Under the pieces are notes generated by a model, which ran no database searches, had not been told where the DNA came from, and saw only the letters and a program-made list of their open reading frames with translations. A program made the position numbers and the translations under genes. Below, in pieces: positions 7,334 through 15,916 of a stretch of DNA of 64,000 nucleotides; the first letter of the stretch is position 1, and the number at the start of each line of letters is the position of its first letter. The stretch is from Flavobacterium johnsoniae UW101 (GTDB taxonomy: Bacteria; Bacteroidota; Bacteroidia; Flavobacteriales; Flavobacteriaceae). The DNA lies in contig NC_009441.1 of assembly GCF_000016645.1 (NCBI RefSeq), forward strand, positions 1,302,001 to 1,366,000. Reading direction: 5' to 3'.

Positions 7334-8677
7334 TTACTTGCCTACAATTGCCTTGTAAATGTCGTTACCATTAGCAAACAGTAGTAGTGAAATAAGTAAA
7401 ACAAAACCAACCATTTGTGCGTTCTCTAGGAATTTATCGCTCGGTTTTTTACCGCTGATCATTTCATATAATAAAAACATCACATGACCACCATCAAGTG
7501 CCGGAATTGGCAATAAATTCATAACTCCAAGCATAATTGATAATAAAGCCGTAATTGACCAGAAAGTTTCCCAGCTCCAAAAACTAGGGAAAATATTGTA
7601 AATCGCAGCAAAACCACCTACTTGTTTGTAAGCTTTTGTTTCTGGATTAAAAATCATTTTTAATTGTTTTCCGTAACCTACCAACTGATCTTTTCCTTTT
7701 TCAAGACCAACCGGAATCGATTCGAAGAAACCATATTCTTTTGTGCTTACTTTATAGTAACCTAATTTTTCTAAAGAGTCCATTCCTAAACCGCCCACAG
7801 CAACCCCAAGTTTCCCTGCATTAGATACTTTTACGGTAATAGGAGTTTCTTTTAAATCACGTAAAACAACTGCAGGAATAGATTTTCCTTTATTGCTTTC
7901 TAAGATAGCTTTAGCTTCATCAAAATATTTAATTTTCTGTCCGTTCAGGCTTACAACTAAATCTTTTGGTTTTAGAGCAGTATTCTCAGATTCTTCAGAA
8001 ATTTTGCCCACAACAAATGGCATTCTAATACCAACTAATAAGCCTTTTTCATGTTTAGACAACTGATCGACAAAATCAGTAGGCATTTTAATAGTCTGCT
8101 GTTCGCCGTTTCTTTCTATAAGAACTTGTTTTGCCATAATGATATTCATATTCATATCACTGTCAAAATTCTCTACTTTTTTTCCGTCAATAGAAATAAT
8201 CTTGTCTCCGGTTTTAAATCCGGCTTTAAGCATTGCAGGATTGTCTATTGCCACACCATCTTTTAAATCAGAGTTTGCAATATACGTATCGCCATAAGCA
8301 AATGCCATTCCTATATAAATGATAAATGCAAGAATAAAATTTACGGTAACACCGCCAAGCATAATAATTAAACGCTGCCAAGCTGGTTTAGAACGAAATT
8401 CCCACGGCTGCGGAGGAAGCGCCATTTGCTCTTTGTCCATACTTTCATCGATCATTCCAGAAATTTTTACATAACCTCCAAGCGGTAACCATCCGATACC
8501 ATATTCAGTTTCGCCGATTTTCTTTTTTAACAGCGAATATTTAACATCAAAAAATAAGTAAAATTTTTCAACTCTCGTTTTAAATAATTTAGCAGGAATA
8601 AAATGTCCTAATTCGTGAAGAATAATAAGTAAAGATAAACTCAATAAAAATTGAGAGAGTTTGATAACTATATCCAT
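7334..8677 (-). CDS. rseP: RseP-type site-2 intramembrane metalloprotease
   Basis: This 447-residue M50 protease has the zinc motif HELGH at residues 21-25 in the first membrane helix. Two PDZ-like domains lie in the middle (about 120-310; 'KAGFKTGDKIISIDGKKV' is the first). The second metal-site motif, 'NLLPIPALDGGH', has its Asp at 395. It cleaves membrane-bound anti-sigma factors or signal-peptide remnants within the inner membrane. Length and domain order match the family. A TACTTTTG element lies 29 bp upstream of the start. Confidence 0.95.
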   Translation of the reverse strand: MDIVIKLSQFLLSLSLLIILHELGHFIPAKLFKTRVEKFYLFFDVKYSLLKKKIGETEYGIGWLPLGGYVKISGMIDESMDKEQMALPPQPWEFRSKPAWQRLIIMLGGVTVNFILAFIIYIGMAFAYGDTYIANSDLKDGVAIDNPAMLKAGFKTGDKIISIDGKKVENFDSDMNMNIIMAKQVLIERNGEQQTIKMPTDFVDQLSKHEKGLLVGIRMPFVVGKISEESENTALKPKDLVVSLNGQKIKYFDEAKAILESNKGKSIPAVVLRDLKETPITVKVSNAGKLGVAVGGLGMDSLEKLGYYKVSTKEYGFFESIPVGLEKGKDQLVGYGKQLKMIFNPETKAYKQVGGFAAIYNIFPSFWSWETFWSITALLSIMLGVMNLLPIPALDGGHVMFLLYEMISGKKPSDKFLENAQMVGFVLLISLLLFANGNDIYKAIVGK

Positions 8678-9017
8678 TTTGTATTTTTAATTCGTATTTA
8701 ACGCACAAAAGTAGCGTTTTCTTATTTAATATAAGACCGCAAGATAATACTTAAGGTTTTAAATGTTTGTTAATAAATGTCCTTACTTTTAAATTAAGCT
8801 GAACTTATCTCATGTCTATATAATTAGTATCTCATTCGATGATAATGTTACAAATGTCTTATTTTGATATTTTAAAAACTTTTACAGGATGTTTTTTTTA
8901 AAACACTATTCTAATTTCATCTTTTTGATCTTGTATGAGTAATTCTTAAATAGTTAACATAACTATTTTGAAATTATTAAGATCTGTTTTGTTTTATTAA
9001 TTTTTTACAGTGAGAAT
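8678..9017. other. Intergenic region between rseP and the bacteriocin-like cluster
   Basis: These 340 bp of very AT-rich DNA lie between divergent genes. CAAAAGTA at 8706-8713 is TACTTTTG on the minus strand, a plausible -7 element for rseP. No convincing promoter for the HTH gene at 9018, no hairpin and no small ORF could be supported. Confidence 0.5.
8706..8713 (-). promoter_or_regulatory. TAnnTTTG -7 element for rseP
   Basis: The minus-strand sequence is TACTTTTG. The nearest TTG upstream is 26 nt away, slightly beyond the usual spacing, so only the -7 element is supported. Confidence 0.4.
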
Positions 9018-9338
9018 ATGAATTTTATTAAACAAATTAAAAGAATTACAAAAATGCATAAATTAATTAGTTCTGAAAAAACAGGGACACCAGAGATTTT
9101 TGCTAAAAAATTATCCTTAAGCAGAAGTCAGCTTTATAACGAATTAGATGTTATAAAAGAACTTGATGCGCCAGTTAGGTACTGTAAAAAGAGAGAGAGT
9201 TTTTATTACACAGCACCTTTTGAATTAATATTTAATTTTTCCTTAAAAGTAATTAAAGAGGATGAAACTAAAGAAATTTTTGGAGGTACTAACTTCCGTC
9301 CAAGTTTATTAGACGGAACTCTGATAAGTTTGCCTTAA
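9018..9338 (+). CDS. Small HTH protein heading the bacteriocin-like cluster
   Basis: This protein has 106 residues. About residues 14-60 form a helix-turn-helix ('TPEIFAKKLSLSRSQLYNEL') like HTH_11/DeoR-type domains, followed by a short wing 'YCKKRESFYYTAPFEL'. The C-terminal tail ('FGGTNFRPSLLDGTLISLP') is not assigned. It lies 65 bp before the first double-glycine peptide gene, so it is a likely cluster-specific regulator. Start chosen at 9018; Met at 9054 is possible. Confidence 0.75.
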   Translation: MNFIKQIKRITKMHKLISSEKTGTPEIFAKKLSLSRSQLYNELDVIKELDAPVRYCKKRESFYYTAPFELIFNFSLKVIKEDETKEIFGGTNFRPSLLDGTLISLP

Positions 9339-9403
9339 CAAAATATTTCTCGAGAAAATGAATTTTGTTGAATTTATTAATTAACCATTTAAATTTTAGT
9401 ATT

Positions 9404-9556
9404 ATGAATTTAGAAGAATTGAATCTAGTTGAACTTAATGTTCAGGAAATATTAGAAATTGAAGGAGGAATTTTACCAGCAATTCTTGCAGCAGTTGAAA
9501 TAGCGGGAGCTTGTTATGCAGCTGGATACGCAGTAGGTTATTTTATGAGTCATTAA
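9404..9556 (+). CDS. Double-glycine leader bacteriocin-like peptide 1
   Basis: This 50-residue peptide starts at ATG 9404; an upstream in-frame start would place untypical residues before the leader. The acidic leader 'MNLEELNLVELNVQEILEI' ends in EGG (Gly 21-22). Cleavage after GG releases 'ILPAILAAVEIAGACYAAGY' plus 'AVGYFMSH', a hydrophobic small-residue-rich peptide with GxxxG-like spacing. This is the pattern of class II bacteriocins (lactobin/cerein-like), exported and processed by a C39 ABC transporter such as the one encoded 1.8 kb downstream. No modification enzyme is present. The antibacterial role is inferred. Confidence 0.85.
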   Translation: MNLEELNLVELNVQEILEIEGGILPAILAAVEIAGACYAAGYAVGYFMSH

Positions 9557-9568
9557 AAATTTAATATT

Positions 9569-9733
9569 ATGGAAAACTTAATAGAAAAAAAAGAAAACGA
9601 AATAGTAGAATTGACATTGAATGAAATGGTCTCAATTGATGGTGGAATAGAGAAATGGATGGTTGCAGCAGCTTTTATGGTTGGATTTGCACCAGGTTGT
9701 TGTGCTTTAGGATACTACAATGCTACACACTAA
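9569..9733 (+). CDS. Double-glycine leader bacteriocin-like peptide 2
   Basis: This 54-residue peptide starts 12 bp after the first peptide gene. Its leader ('LTLNEMVSIDGG') resembles the first one, with Gly-Gly at residues 25-26. The predicted mature part, 'IEKWMVAAAFMVGFAPGCCA' plus 'LGYYNATH', is hydrophobic, with adjacent Cys residues and a Gly-rich stretch. The two peptides could act as a two-component bacteriocin. Assignment rests on leader similarity and the exporter downstream. Confidence 0.85.
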   Translation: MENLIEKKENEIVELTLNEMVSIDGGIEKWMVAAAFMVGFAPGCCALGYYNATH

Positions 9734-9757
9734 ATAATAAATTTAAAAACAATTTTT

Positions 9758-9865
9758 ATGGAATCATCTAAATTTTTAAAAATTATAAGGCTATGTGTAT
9801 TAGCATCTGTGGCATTATACGTTTTAGGTTATTTTATAGGTTATTTAAGTAAAATGTTGTTTTAA
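9758..9865 (+). CDS. Small single-span membrane peptide in the bacteriocin cluster
   Basis: This ORF of 35 residues has a basic N-terminus ('MESSKFLKIIRLC') and one hydrophobic span ending 'YVLGYFIGYLSKMLF'. It has no double-glycine leader. The GYxxGYx pattern resembles the tail of peptide 1. It lies 24 bp after peptide 2 and just before a hairpin terminator. It could be an immunity peptide or a leaderless bacteriocin. The coding call rests on spacing and composition. Confidence 0.55.
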   Translation: MESSKFLKIIRLCVLASVALYVLGYFIGYLSKMLF

Positions 9866-9875
9866 TTTTATTTGG

Positions 9876-9917
9876 AAATCTCTCTCTTCAACTCAAATGT
9901 TTGAAGAGAGATTTTTT
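9876..9917 (+). terminator. Terminator or attenuator after the peptide genes
   Basis: The stem CTCTCTTCAA / TTGAAGAGAG is followed by TTTTTT. It lies between the peptide genes and the membrane/export genes, so it probably makes peptide mRNA more abundant than exporter mRNA. Confidence 0.8.
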
Positions 9918-9937
9918 GAATAACAAATTTTATAGTT

Positions 9938-10114
9938 ATGAAAAAACTATTTCTTGTTCTTATAATGATAGCGTATTTACTTACTATTATTATACTTAGA
10001 AAATATCCAGAAAACCATATTTGCTCTTTTTTAATCGGACTTTCTTGTGCATTAACTGTAGTATTTTTTATATATATGATTAATATTAAAAATCAAAATT
10101 TTAAAAAAAAATGA
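9938..10114 (+). CDS. Two-span small membrane protein, candidate immunity protein
   Basis: This protein has 58 residues. A first hydrophobic span (residues 3-20) is followed by 'RKYPENH', a second span (about 28-50) and a lysine-rich tail. It matches no family I recognise. It lies between the bacteriocin-like peptides and the HlyD gene. Small two-helix membrane proteins often give self-protection in class II bacteriocin loci (established). That role is inferred here. Confidence 0.65.
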   Translation: MKKLFLVLIMIAYLLTIIILRKYPENHICSFLIGLSCALTVVFFIYMINIKNQNFKKK

Positions 10115-10163
10115 GAATAGCATTTTAATAAGACGATGCTTTGGTATACGCTAATAATTTTAT

Positions 10164-10200
10164 AATATTCTCTTTATTTAATAAAGAGAATATTCTTTTT
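10164..10200 (+). terminator. Hairpin with T run in front of the hlyD-like gene
   Basis: The inverted repeat AATATTCTCTTTA / TAAAGAGAATATT is perfect and followed by CTTTTT. It lies 10 bp before the ATG at 10210. It could attenuate exporter expression. Its position argues that translation starts at 10210 rather than upstream. Confidence 0.65.
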
Positions 10201-10209
10201 ACCTTGAAT

Positions 10210-11349
10210 ATGAATTTCAGTTCAGATCCAATACATACTCTTGAAAATCTTATTGCAAAAAACAAATCCAAGAGTTTTTCTATTTACTTGATTGTTATTA
10301 TAGCAATTCTAACTTTTTTGATATTACTGCCTATAATTAAGGTAGATATAAGTAGTCAAAGTCGCGGCATTATTCGTGGTAAAGCTGAAAATGTTCCCGT
10401 TTCAACGATTGTAAACGGGAGAATTAGCTGGATATTTTTAAAAAATAATGCTTTTGTAAAAAAAGGAGATACACTTTTAAAAATATCTAAAGAAAATCTG
10501 GAAAGTGATAAAAGAACTCAAGACACCTTATTAGTTTCTGTTCTTGCATTATTAAGAGACATTTCAAATCTTTTACAGAATAAAACAACACATCTACAAA
10601 CTTCTACTGCACGCGAAGATTTATTCAAATTCCAATCTGGAAAAAATGAACTTCAAAGTAAAATTTCACAAGCTAAAATAAATTATGATCGCAATAAAAT
10701 TCTTTACGATAAAGATATTATTGCTAAGGCAGATTTTGAAAAACTTGAATATGAATTACGTTTAACAGAACAGGCAATGCAAAGTTTTATAAGTCAGCAA
10801 AAAGCAACTTGGGAAAATCAGAAAAGAGATTTAGAAGAACGTTTAAAAAACCTTAACGGAACGGTTTTTAAAATAAATGCAGAATCAAATAATTATGTTG
10901 TTACAGCTCCCATTTCGGGAACTATAGAAAGTTTTTCAGGGATTCAAAAAGGCTCTTTTGTAAGCGCATCACAAACCATTGCGATAATTTCCTCAACAGA
11001 CAATCTTATAGTCGAAAATAATGTTTCGCCCAATGATATTGGTTTGATAAAGAAAAACCAAAAAGTGAAGTTTCAGTTAGATGCTTTCAATTATAATCAA
11101 TGGGGATTATTAGATGGAAAAGTAATCGACATTGATCATAATATTACGATACAGGGTGATCAGGCATTTTTTAAAGTGCGATGTTCTCTAAACTCAAAAA
11201 CTTTACAATTAAAATCAGGTGACAAAACTAACGTGTCAAAAGGAATGACCTTAACTACAAGATATATAATCACTAAAAGAAGTTTGTTTGATTTGCTGTT
11301 TGATAAAATTGACGATTGGTTAAACCCCAAATTATCAAATAAAATATAA
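10210..11349 (+). CDS. HlyD-family membrane fusion protein for bacteriocin export
   Basis: The protein has 379 residues from ATG 10210, chosen because a hairpin with a T run fills the upstream stretch and 'MNFSSDPIHTLENLI' is a normal beginning. One N-terminal membrane span ('IYLIVIIAILTFLILLPII') is followed by a lipoyl-like half ('GIIRGKAENVPVSTIVNGRI'), a coiled-coil hairpin (about 100-225), the second lipoyl half ('YVVTAPISGTIESFSGIQKG') and a beta-barrel. It joins the inner-membrane ABC exporter to an outer-membrane TolC-like channel. No TolC gene is nearby, so a shared channel elsewhere is likely. It ends 1 bp before the exporter gene. Confidence 0.9.
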   Translation: MNFSSDPIHTLENLIAKNKSKSFSIYLIVIIAILTFLILLPIIKVDISSQSRGIIRGKAENVPVSTIVNGRISWIFLKNNAFVKKGDTLLKISKENLESDKRTQDTLLVSVLALLRDISNLLQNKTTHLQTSTAREDLFKFQSGKNELQSKISQAKINYDRNKILYDKDIIAKADFEKLEYELRLTEQAMQSFISQQKATWENQKRDLEERLKNLNGTVFKINAESNNYVVTAPISGTIESFSGIQKGSFVSASQTIAIISSTDNLIVENNVSPNDIGLIKKNQKVKFQLDAFNYNQWGLLDGKVIDIDHNITIQGDQAFFKVRCSLNSKTLQLKSGDKTNVSKGMTLTTRYIITKRSLFDLLFDKIDDWLNPKLSNKI

Positions 11350-11350
11350 A

Positions 11351-13501
11351 ATGGCTTCAATAAAAATAAAACAACATGATATTAAAGATTGTGGCGCTGC
11401 TTGTCTGGTTTCTATTGGGAACTATTTTAAAGTTAATTTGCCCATAGCTAGAATACGTCATTATGCAAATACGGATAAACGTGGTACAAATGTGCTGGGA
11501 ATAATTGAGGCTGCTGAAAAAATGGGTTTTATGGCAAAAGGCGTAAAAGGAAATTTAGATGCCATAAATAAAATTCCGCTTCCAGCTATTGCACATATTG
11601 TTACAAAAGAGCAGCTTCATCATTATGTTGTAGTTTATAAAATCGAAAAATCGAAAATTACAGTCATGGATCCTGGGTATGGAAAAATGGAAGTTTATAA
11701 TTTTGATGAATTTCAAAAAATATGGTCAGGAGTGCTAATACTTTTTGCTCCAAATGATGATTTTAAAATTAGAAACGAAAAAACTTCACCACTAAAAAGG
11801 TTTTGGAACTTAATTCAGCCGCATAAAACGATTTTAATTCAGGCTTTAGTCGGAGCAATATTGTTTACCGTTTTAGGATTGGCAATGTCAGTTTACATAC
11901 AAAAAATTACAGATTATGTTTTAGTAGATGGAAATAGAAAACTATTAAATTTATTAAGTGTTTCTATGATTACACTTATTTTGCTTCAATCTTATATTAA
12001 TTCAAAGAAAAGCATATTTGTAATGAAAACGGGGCAATTAATAGATGCTCAATTAATTCTTGGTTATTATAAGCATTTACTTCATTTGCCGCAACGTTTT
12101 TTTGATACTATGCAAATAGGAGAAATTACATCCAGAATAAACGATGCGGTAAAAATTCGTTCTTTTATAAATGAAGTGGCAATAGAAATGATTGTAAATG
12201 TTTTTATTGTCATTTTTTCATTTGTATTGATGTTTACCTATTATTGGAAACTAGCTTTAGTTATTATTCTTGTTATACCTTTTTACATTTCTATATATTT
12301 TTTATTAAATAAATTTAATAAAAAAGTAGAACGAAGCATTATGGAAAATGCTGCAGAATTACAAACTCAATTAGTAGAAAGCATTACCCATATCAGAACA
12401 GTAAAAGAATTTGGAATCGAAGAGTTTTCGAATTTTAAAACTGAAAACAAATTTGTAAAACTTTTATTCTTTACTTATAAATCGGGTTTAAATGGAATTT
12501 TTGCGGCAACTTCAACGCAGTTTCTTGCTTCTCTATTTACTATAATTTTAATGTGGATTGGCTCCGGTTATGTTATAGATCGAGAGATTACTCCTGGGGA
12601 ATTATTTTCATTTTATGCGTTAATTGGATATTTTACTTCTCCAGTTGCTTCGCTGATTAATATGAACAAAACATCACAAAACGCCTTAATCGCTGCAGAA
12701 AGGCTTTTTGAGATTATGGATTTAGAAAGAGAAGAAACAGAAAATAAAGTCGAATTACAAAAAGAAAACTTAGGAGATATAAAATTTGAAAACGTTTCTT
12801 TTCGTTATGGATCACGATTAGAAGTTTTTAAAAAATTTAATGCAGTATTTAAAAAGAATCAAACAACAGCTATAGTTGGGGAGAGTGGTAGTGGGAAGAC
12901 AACATTGATTTCACTACTTCAGAACTTATACCCAATAAAAGAAGGGGAAATTCTAATTGGCCAATATGATATTAAATTTATTCATTATCAAAGTTTAAGA
13001 AAAATGATTGGAGTTATTCCGCAACAGTTGAATTTATTTTCAGGAAATATTATCGAAAACATCGCTTTGGGAGATTCGTTTCCAAATATTCAAAGAGTCT
13101 TAGATTTATCGAAAGAATTAGGAATAACTGATTTTGTAGAAAAACTACCAAATGGTTTTGAAACGCAGATTGGTGAAAACGGAACAATGCTTTCGGGAGG
13201 ACAAAAACAAAGAATTGCCATTGCAAGAGCATTATATAAAAAACCAGAAATTTTACTAATGGATGAAGCAACAGCTTCGTTAGATACTAATTCAGAAGGA
13301 ATAGTAAAAAGAGTGATTGACAAATTCAAAACACAAGAGAAAACGATAATAGTTATAGCACATCGTTTAAGTACAATCGCAAATGCCGATACAATATTAG
13401 TTATGAAAAATGGAGAAATTATTGAATCAGGAAATCATTTAGAATTGTTGGAACAAAAATCAGAATATTATAATTTATGGAATAAACAGAATTTGCTTTA
13501 A
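11351..13501 (+). CDS. C39 peptidase-containing ABC exporter (PCAT)
   Basis: This 716-residue protein has three parts. An N-terminal C39 peptidase domain has catalytic Cys14 ('DCGAACL'), His91 ('LHHYVVVY') and Asp107 ('VMDPGYG'). Six membrane helices follow (about 160-450), then an ATPase domain with Walker A 'GESGSGKTT', signature 'LSGGQKQR', Walker B 'ILLMDEATASLD' and the H-loop 'IAHRLS'. Such proteins cleave leaders after Gly-Gly and export the mature peptide. Two matching substrates are encoded upstream. All catalytic residues are intact. Confidence 0.95.
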   Translation: MASIKIKQHDIKDCGAACLVSIGNYFKVNLPIARIRHYANTDKRGTNVLGIIEAAEKMGFMAKGVKGNLDAINKIPLPAIAHIVTKEQLHHYVVVYKIEKSKITVMDPGYGKMEVYNFDEFQKIWSGVLILFAPNDDFKIRNEKTSPLKRFWNLIQPHKTILIQALVGAILFTVLGLAMSVYIQKITDYVLVDGNRKLLNLLSVSMITLILLQSYINSKKSIFVMKTGQLIDAQLILGYYKHLLHLPQRFFDTMQIGEITSRINDAVKIRSFINEVAIEMIVNVFIVIFSFVLMFTYYWKLALVIILVIPFYISIYFLLNKFNKKVERSIMENAAELQTQLVESITHIRTVKEFGIEEFSNFKTENKFVKLLFFTYKSGLNGIFAATSTQFLASLFTIILMWIGSGYVIDREITPGELFSFYALIGYFTSPVASLINMNKTSQNALIAAERLFEIMDLEREETENKVELQKENLGDIKFENVSFRYGSRLEVFKKFNAVFKKNQTTAIVGESGSGKTTLISLLQNLYPIKEGEILIGQYDIKFIHYQSLRKMIGVIPQQLNLFSGNIIENIALGDSFPNIQRVLDLSKELGITDFVEKLPNGFETQIGENGTMLSGGQKQRIAIARALYKKPEILLMDEATASLDTNSEGIVKRVIDKFKTQEKTIIVIAHRLSTIANADTILVMKNGEIIESGNHLELLEQKSEYYNLWNKQNLL

Positions 13502-13526
13502 ATGTTTGTTAATTAATAAACATTTC
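13500..13526 (+). terminator. Weak terminator after the ABC exporter gene
   Basis: The inverted repeat AAATGTTT / AAACATTT starts at the stop codon and is followed by a broken T run. It is the likely end of the bacteriocin operon. Confidence 0.5.
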
Positions 13527-13617
13527 AATTTCTCGTTTTAGCAAGATGCCGTAACTTTACTTTTTATAAAGGCTACTATTTTTAATTGGCAGCACTAATC
13601 TATTAAAAGTTACAAGT

Positions 13618-14688
13618 ATGGCTTCACAATTATTTTCTCCCTTAACTTTAAAAAGCATCACCTTAAAAAATAGAATCGTTATTTCGCCAATGTGCCAATA
13701 TTCAGCCGTTGACGGATTTGCAAACGACTGGCATCTGGTTCACTTAGGAAGCCGTGCAAGCGGTGGCGTTGGTTTAATTATTCAGGAAGCGACTGCCGTT
13801 TCTCCCGAAGCCAGAATTTCTCCTTCAGACCTTGGGATCTGGAAAGACGAACATATCGAAAAACTCAAACAAATCAATGCTTTTATTGTTTCTCAAAATT
13901 CAGTTCCCGGAATCCAGCTGGCACATGCCGGAAGAAAAGCAAGTGTTTCGGCTCCGTGGCTCGGAAATAAAAAATTAGATTTTGCTCAGGGCGGATGGCA
14001 GACAGTTGCACCAAGTGCGGTTCCGTATCACGAAGGAGAACCTTTTCTTCCCGAAGCTTTAGACCAAAACGGAATCCAAAAAATAATCTCCGATTTTAAA
14101 GCAGCAACAAAAAGAGCCGTTGAAGCCGGATACAAAGTGTTAGAAATTCACGGTGCGCACGGTTATTTACTGCACCAGTTTTTATCGCCTTTAACAAATA
14201 TCAGAACCGACGAATATGGCGGAAGTTTCGAAAACCGAATCCGTTTTACACTCGAAATTGTAGAAGCAGTTCAAACCGAATGGCCTTCAGATTTACCTTT
14301 AATTGTTAGAATTTCAGCAACAGACTGGGCAGAAGGCGGGTGGAATCCTGAAGAATCTGTACAGCTTTCGAAAATTCTAAAAGAAAAAGGAGTAGATTTA
14401 ATCGATGTTTCGTCTGGCGGATTAGTTTCACATCAAAAAATTGCAATTGGTCCGGGTTATCAGGTTCCTTTTGCAGAAAAAATCAAGAAAGAAGCCAATA
14501 TTCTTACAGGCGCTGTAGGTTTGATTACCGAAGCGAAACAAGCCGAGGAAATTTTAAATAAAGGTCAGGCCGATTTAATCTTGTTTGCCAGAGAATCACT
14601 TAGAAATCCTAACCTGCCATTAGATTTCGCCAAAGAGTTAAACGACGATATTCAATGGCCAAAACAATACGAAAGAGCTAAAATTTAA
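13618..14688 (+). CDS. YqjM-like old yellow enzyme (NADPH-dependent ene-reductase)
   Basis: This 356-residue TIM-barrel flavoprotein carries the marks of the thermophilic-like OYE class: Cys26 and Tyr28 in 'SPMCQYSA', 'QLAHAGRKAS' at the FMN site, and the substrate-binding His178/His181 pair in 'EIHGAHGYLLHQF'. 'NIRTDEYGGSFENRIRF' is typical of the class. It reduces activated C=C bonds using NAD(P)H. Its natural substrate is unknown. Length is usual for the family. Confidence 0.92.
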   Translation: MASQLFSPLTLKSITLKNRIVISPMCQYSAVDGFANDWHLVHLGSRASGGVGLIIQEATAVSPEARISPSDLGIWKDEHIEKLKQINAFIVSQNSVPGIQLAHAGRKASVSAPWLGNKKLDFAQGGWQTVAPSAVPYHEGEPFLPEALDQNGIQKIISDFKAATKRAVEAGYKVLEIHGAHGYLLHQFLSPLTNIRTDEYGGSFENRIRFTLEIVEAVQTEWPSDLPLIVRISATDWAEGGWNPEESVQLSKILKEKGVDLIDVSSGGLVSHQKIAIGPGYQVPFAEKIKKEANILTGAVGLITEAKQAEEILNKGQADLILFARESLRNPNLPLDFAKELNDDIQWPKQYERAKI

Positions 14689-14697
14689 ATTTTTATT

Positions 14698-14860
14698 GGC
14701 CGCAGATTGCACAGATTAAAGTGATTTTATTTAGTTTTATTTGCCACAAATTTCACTAATTTGCACAAATCGGTACGTTTAAAAAGGCTTAAAAATTCGT
14801 GATAATTCGTGAAATTTGCGACAAAAGAAAAAATCCTTTTAATCACATTAATCTGTGGCA
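14698..14860. repeat. Long imperfect inverted repeat of the CAGATT family
   Basis: Outer arms GCCGCAGATT...CAGATTAAAGTGATT and AATCACATTAATCTGTGGC pair. Inner arms GCCACAAATTTCACTAATT and the GTGATAATTCGTGAAATTTG stretch also pair. Related CAGATT-rich sequences recur at 15925-15970, 16045-16110, 17446-17480 and 63838-63910. Intergenic repeats of this sort are common in Flavobacterium genomes. Confidence 0.6.
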
Positions 14861-14875
14861 AAAAATACACACAAC

Positions 14876-15916
14876 ATGCAAAAAATAAAAACAGCACTAT
14901 TATCATACGGAATGTCGGGAAAGGTTTTTCATGCGCCTTTTTTAGATATTCATCCCGGTTTTGAATTATTAGGATCTTGGGAAAGAAGTAAAAAACTTAT
15001 TCAGGAAGATTATCCCTATGTAAAAAGTTATCCTTCAATCGACGATTTATTGGCAGATGATGTAGACTTGGTAATCGTAAATACGCCGGTTGGAACACAT
15101 TACGAATATGCAAAAAAAGTGCTTTTGGCAGGTAAACATGCCGTTGTAGAAAAAGCATTCACCACAACTGTAGCCGAGGCTCAGGAATTGGCAAAAATTG
15201 CAGAAGAAAAAGGAGTAAAATTAGCCGTTTTTCAAAACAGAAGATGGGACAGCGATTTTAAAACCGTTCAAAAAATTATAGACGAAGGTGTTTTGGGAGA
15301 TTTGGTTGAAGCAGAAATCCATTTTGACAGATACAATCCGTTATTAAGTCCGAAAGCACACAAAGAAACAGCAAACGACGGCGCAGGAGTTTTAAAAGAT
15401 TTAGGTCCGCATATTATCGATCAGGCCGTTTGTTTATTTGGTTCACCAAAGTCGGTTTTTGGGGATATCAGAATTACAAGAGAAAATTCATTAGTCGATG
15501 ACTGGATCGACTTGTTATTAATTTACGAAGATTTCAGAGTACGTTTAAAAGCTGGTTTCTTTGTGAGAGAAGCAAATCCTGCTTATACAATTCACGGAAA
15601 AAAAGGATCTTTCTTAAAACCTCGCGGAGACGTTCAGGAAGACGAATTGAAACTTGGAAACAAACCAAATTTAGAAACATGGGGAACAGAATCTGAAGAT
15701 TTAAAGGGAATTCTGCACACAGAAATCGACGGAAAAGTGGTTCGCAAAAAAGTGCCGACACTTCAGGGAAATTATTTCTCATTTTTTGACGGTGTTTTCA
15801 ATTCTATTACAAACAATGCTGCAGAACCTGTTACTGCACAAGACGGCGTAAAAGTAATGCAGATTATCGAAGCGGCCATTGCAAGTAACGCGCAGCGTAC
15901 TGTAATTAATCTGTAA
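14876..15916 (+). CDS. Gfo/Idh/MocA-family oxidoreductase
   Basis: The protein has 346 residues from ATG 14876; an earlier GTG lies inside the preceding repeat. An N-terminal Rossmann fold ('KTALLSYGMSGKVFHAPF') is followed by the family 'EKAFTTTVAEAQELAKIAEE' segment, with the catalytic-type Lys in EKA, and a C-terminal alpha/beta substrate domain. 'FQNRRWDSDFKTV' suits the subgroup near E. coli YdgJ/YhhX. It oxidises or reduces a sugar-like substrate with NAD(P). Substrate unknown. The start codon almost touches the upstream repeat element. Confidence 0.9.
   Translation: MQKIKTALLSYGMSGKVFHAPFLDIHPGFELLGSWERSKKLIQEDYPYVKSYPSIDDLLADDVDLVIVNTPVGTHYEYAKKVLLAGKHAVVEKAFTTTVAEAQELAKIAEEKGVKLAVFQNRRWDSDFKTVQKIIDEGVLGDLVEAEIHFDRYNPLLSPKAHKETANDGAGVLKDLGPHIIDQAVCLFGSPKSVFGDIRITRENSLVDDWIDLLLIYEDFRVRLKAGFFVREANPAYTIHGKKGSFLKPRGDVQEDELKLGNKPNLETWGTESEDLKGILHTEIDGKVVRKKVPTLQGNYFSFFDGVFNSITNNAAEPVTAQDGVKVMQIIEAAIASNAQRTVINL

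Noticed and set aside
9404..9733. Lanthipeptide precursors
   Set aside because: The peptides lack a Ser/Thr/Cys-rich core and no LanM/LanB/LanC gene is in the cluster.
10141..10209. TTG-initiated extension of the HlyD-like protein
   Set aside because: The extension would be encoded by a perfect terminator-like hairpin. ATG 10210 gives a normal N-terminus.
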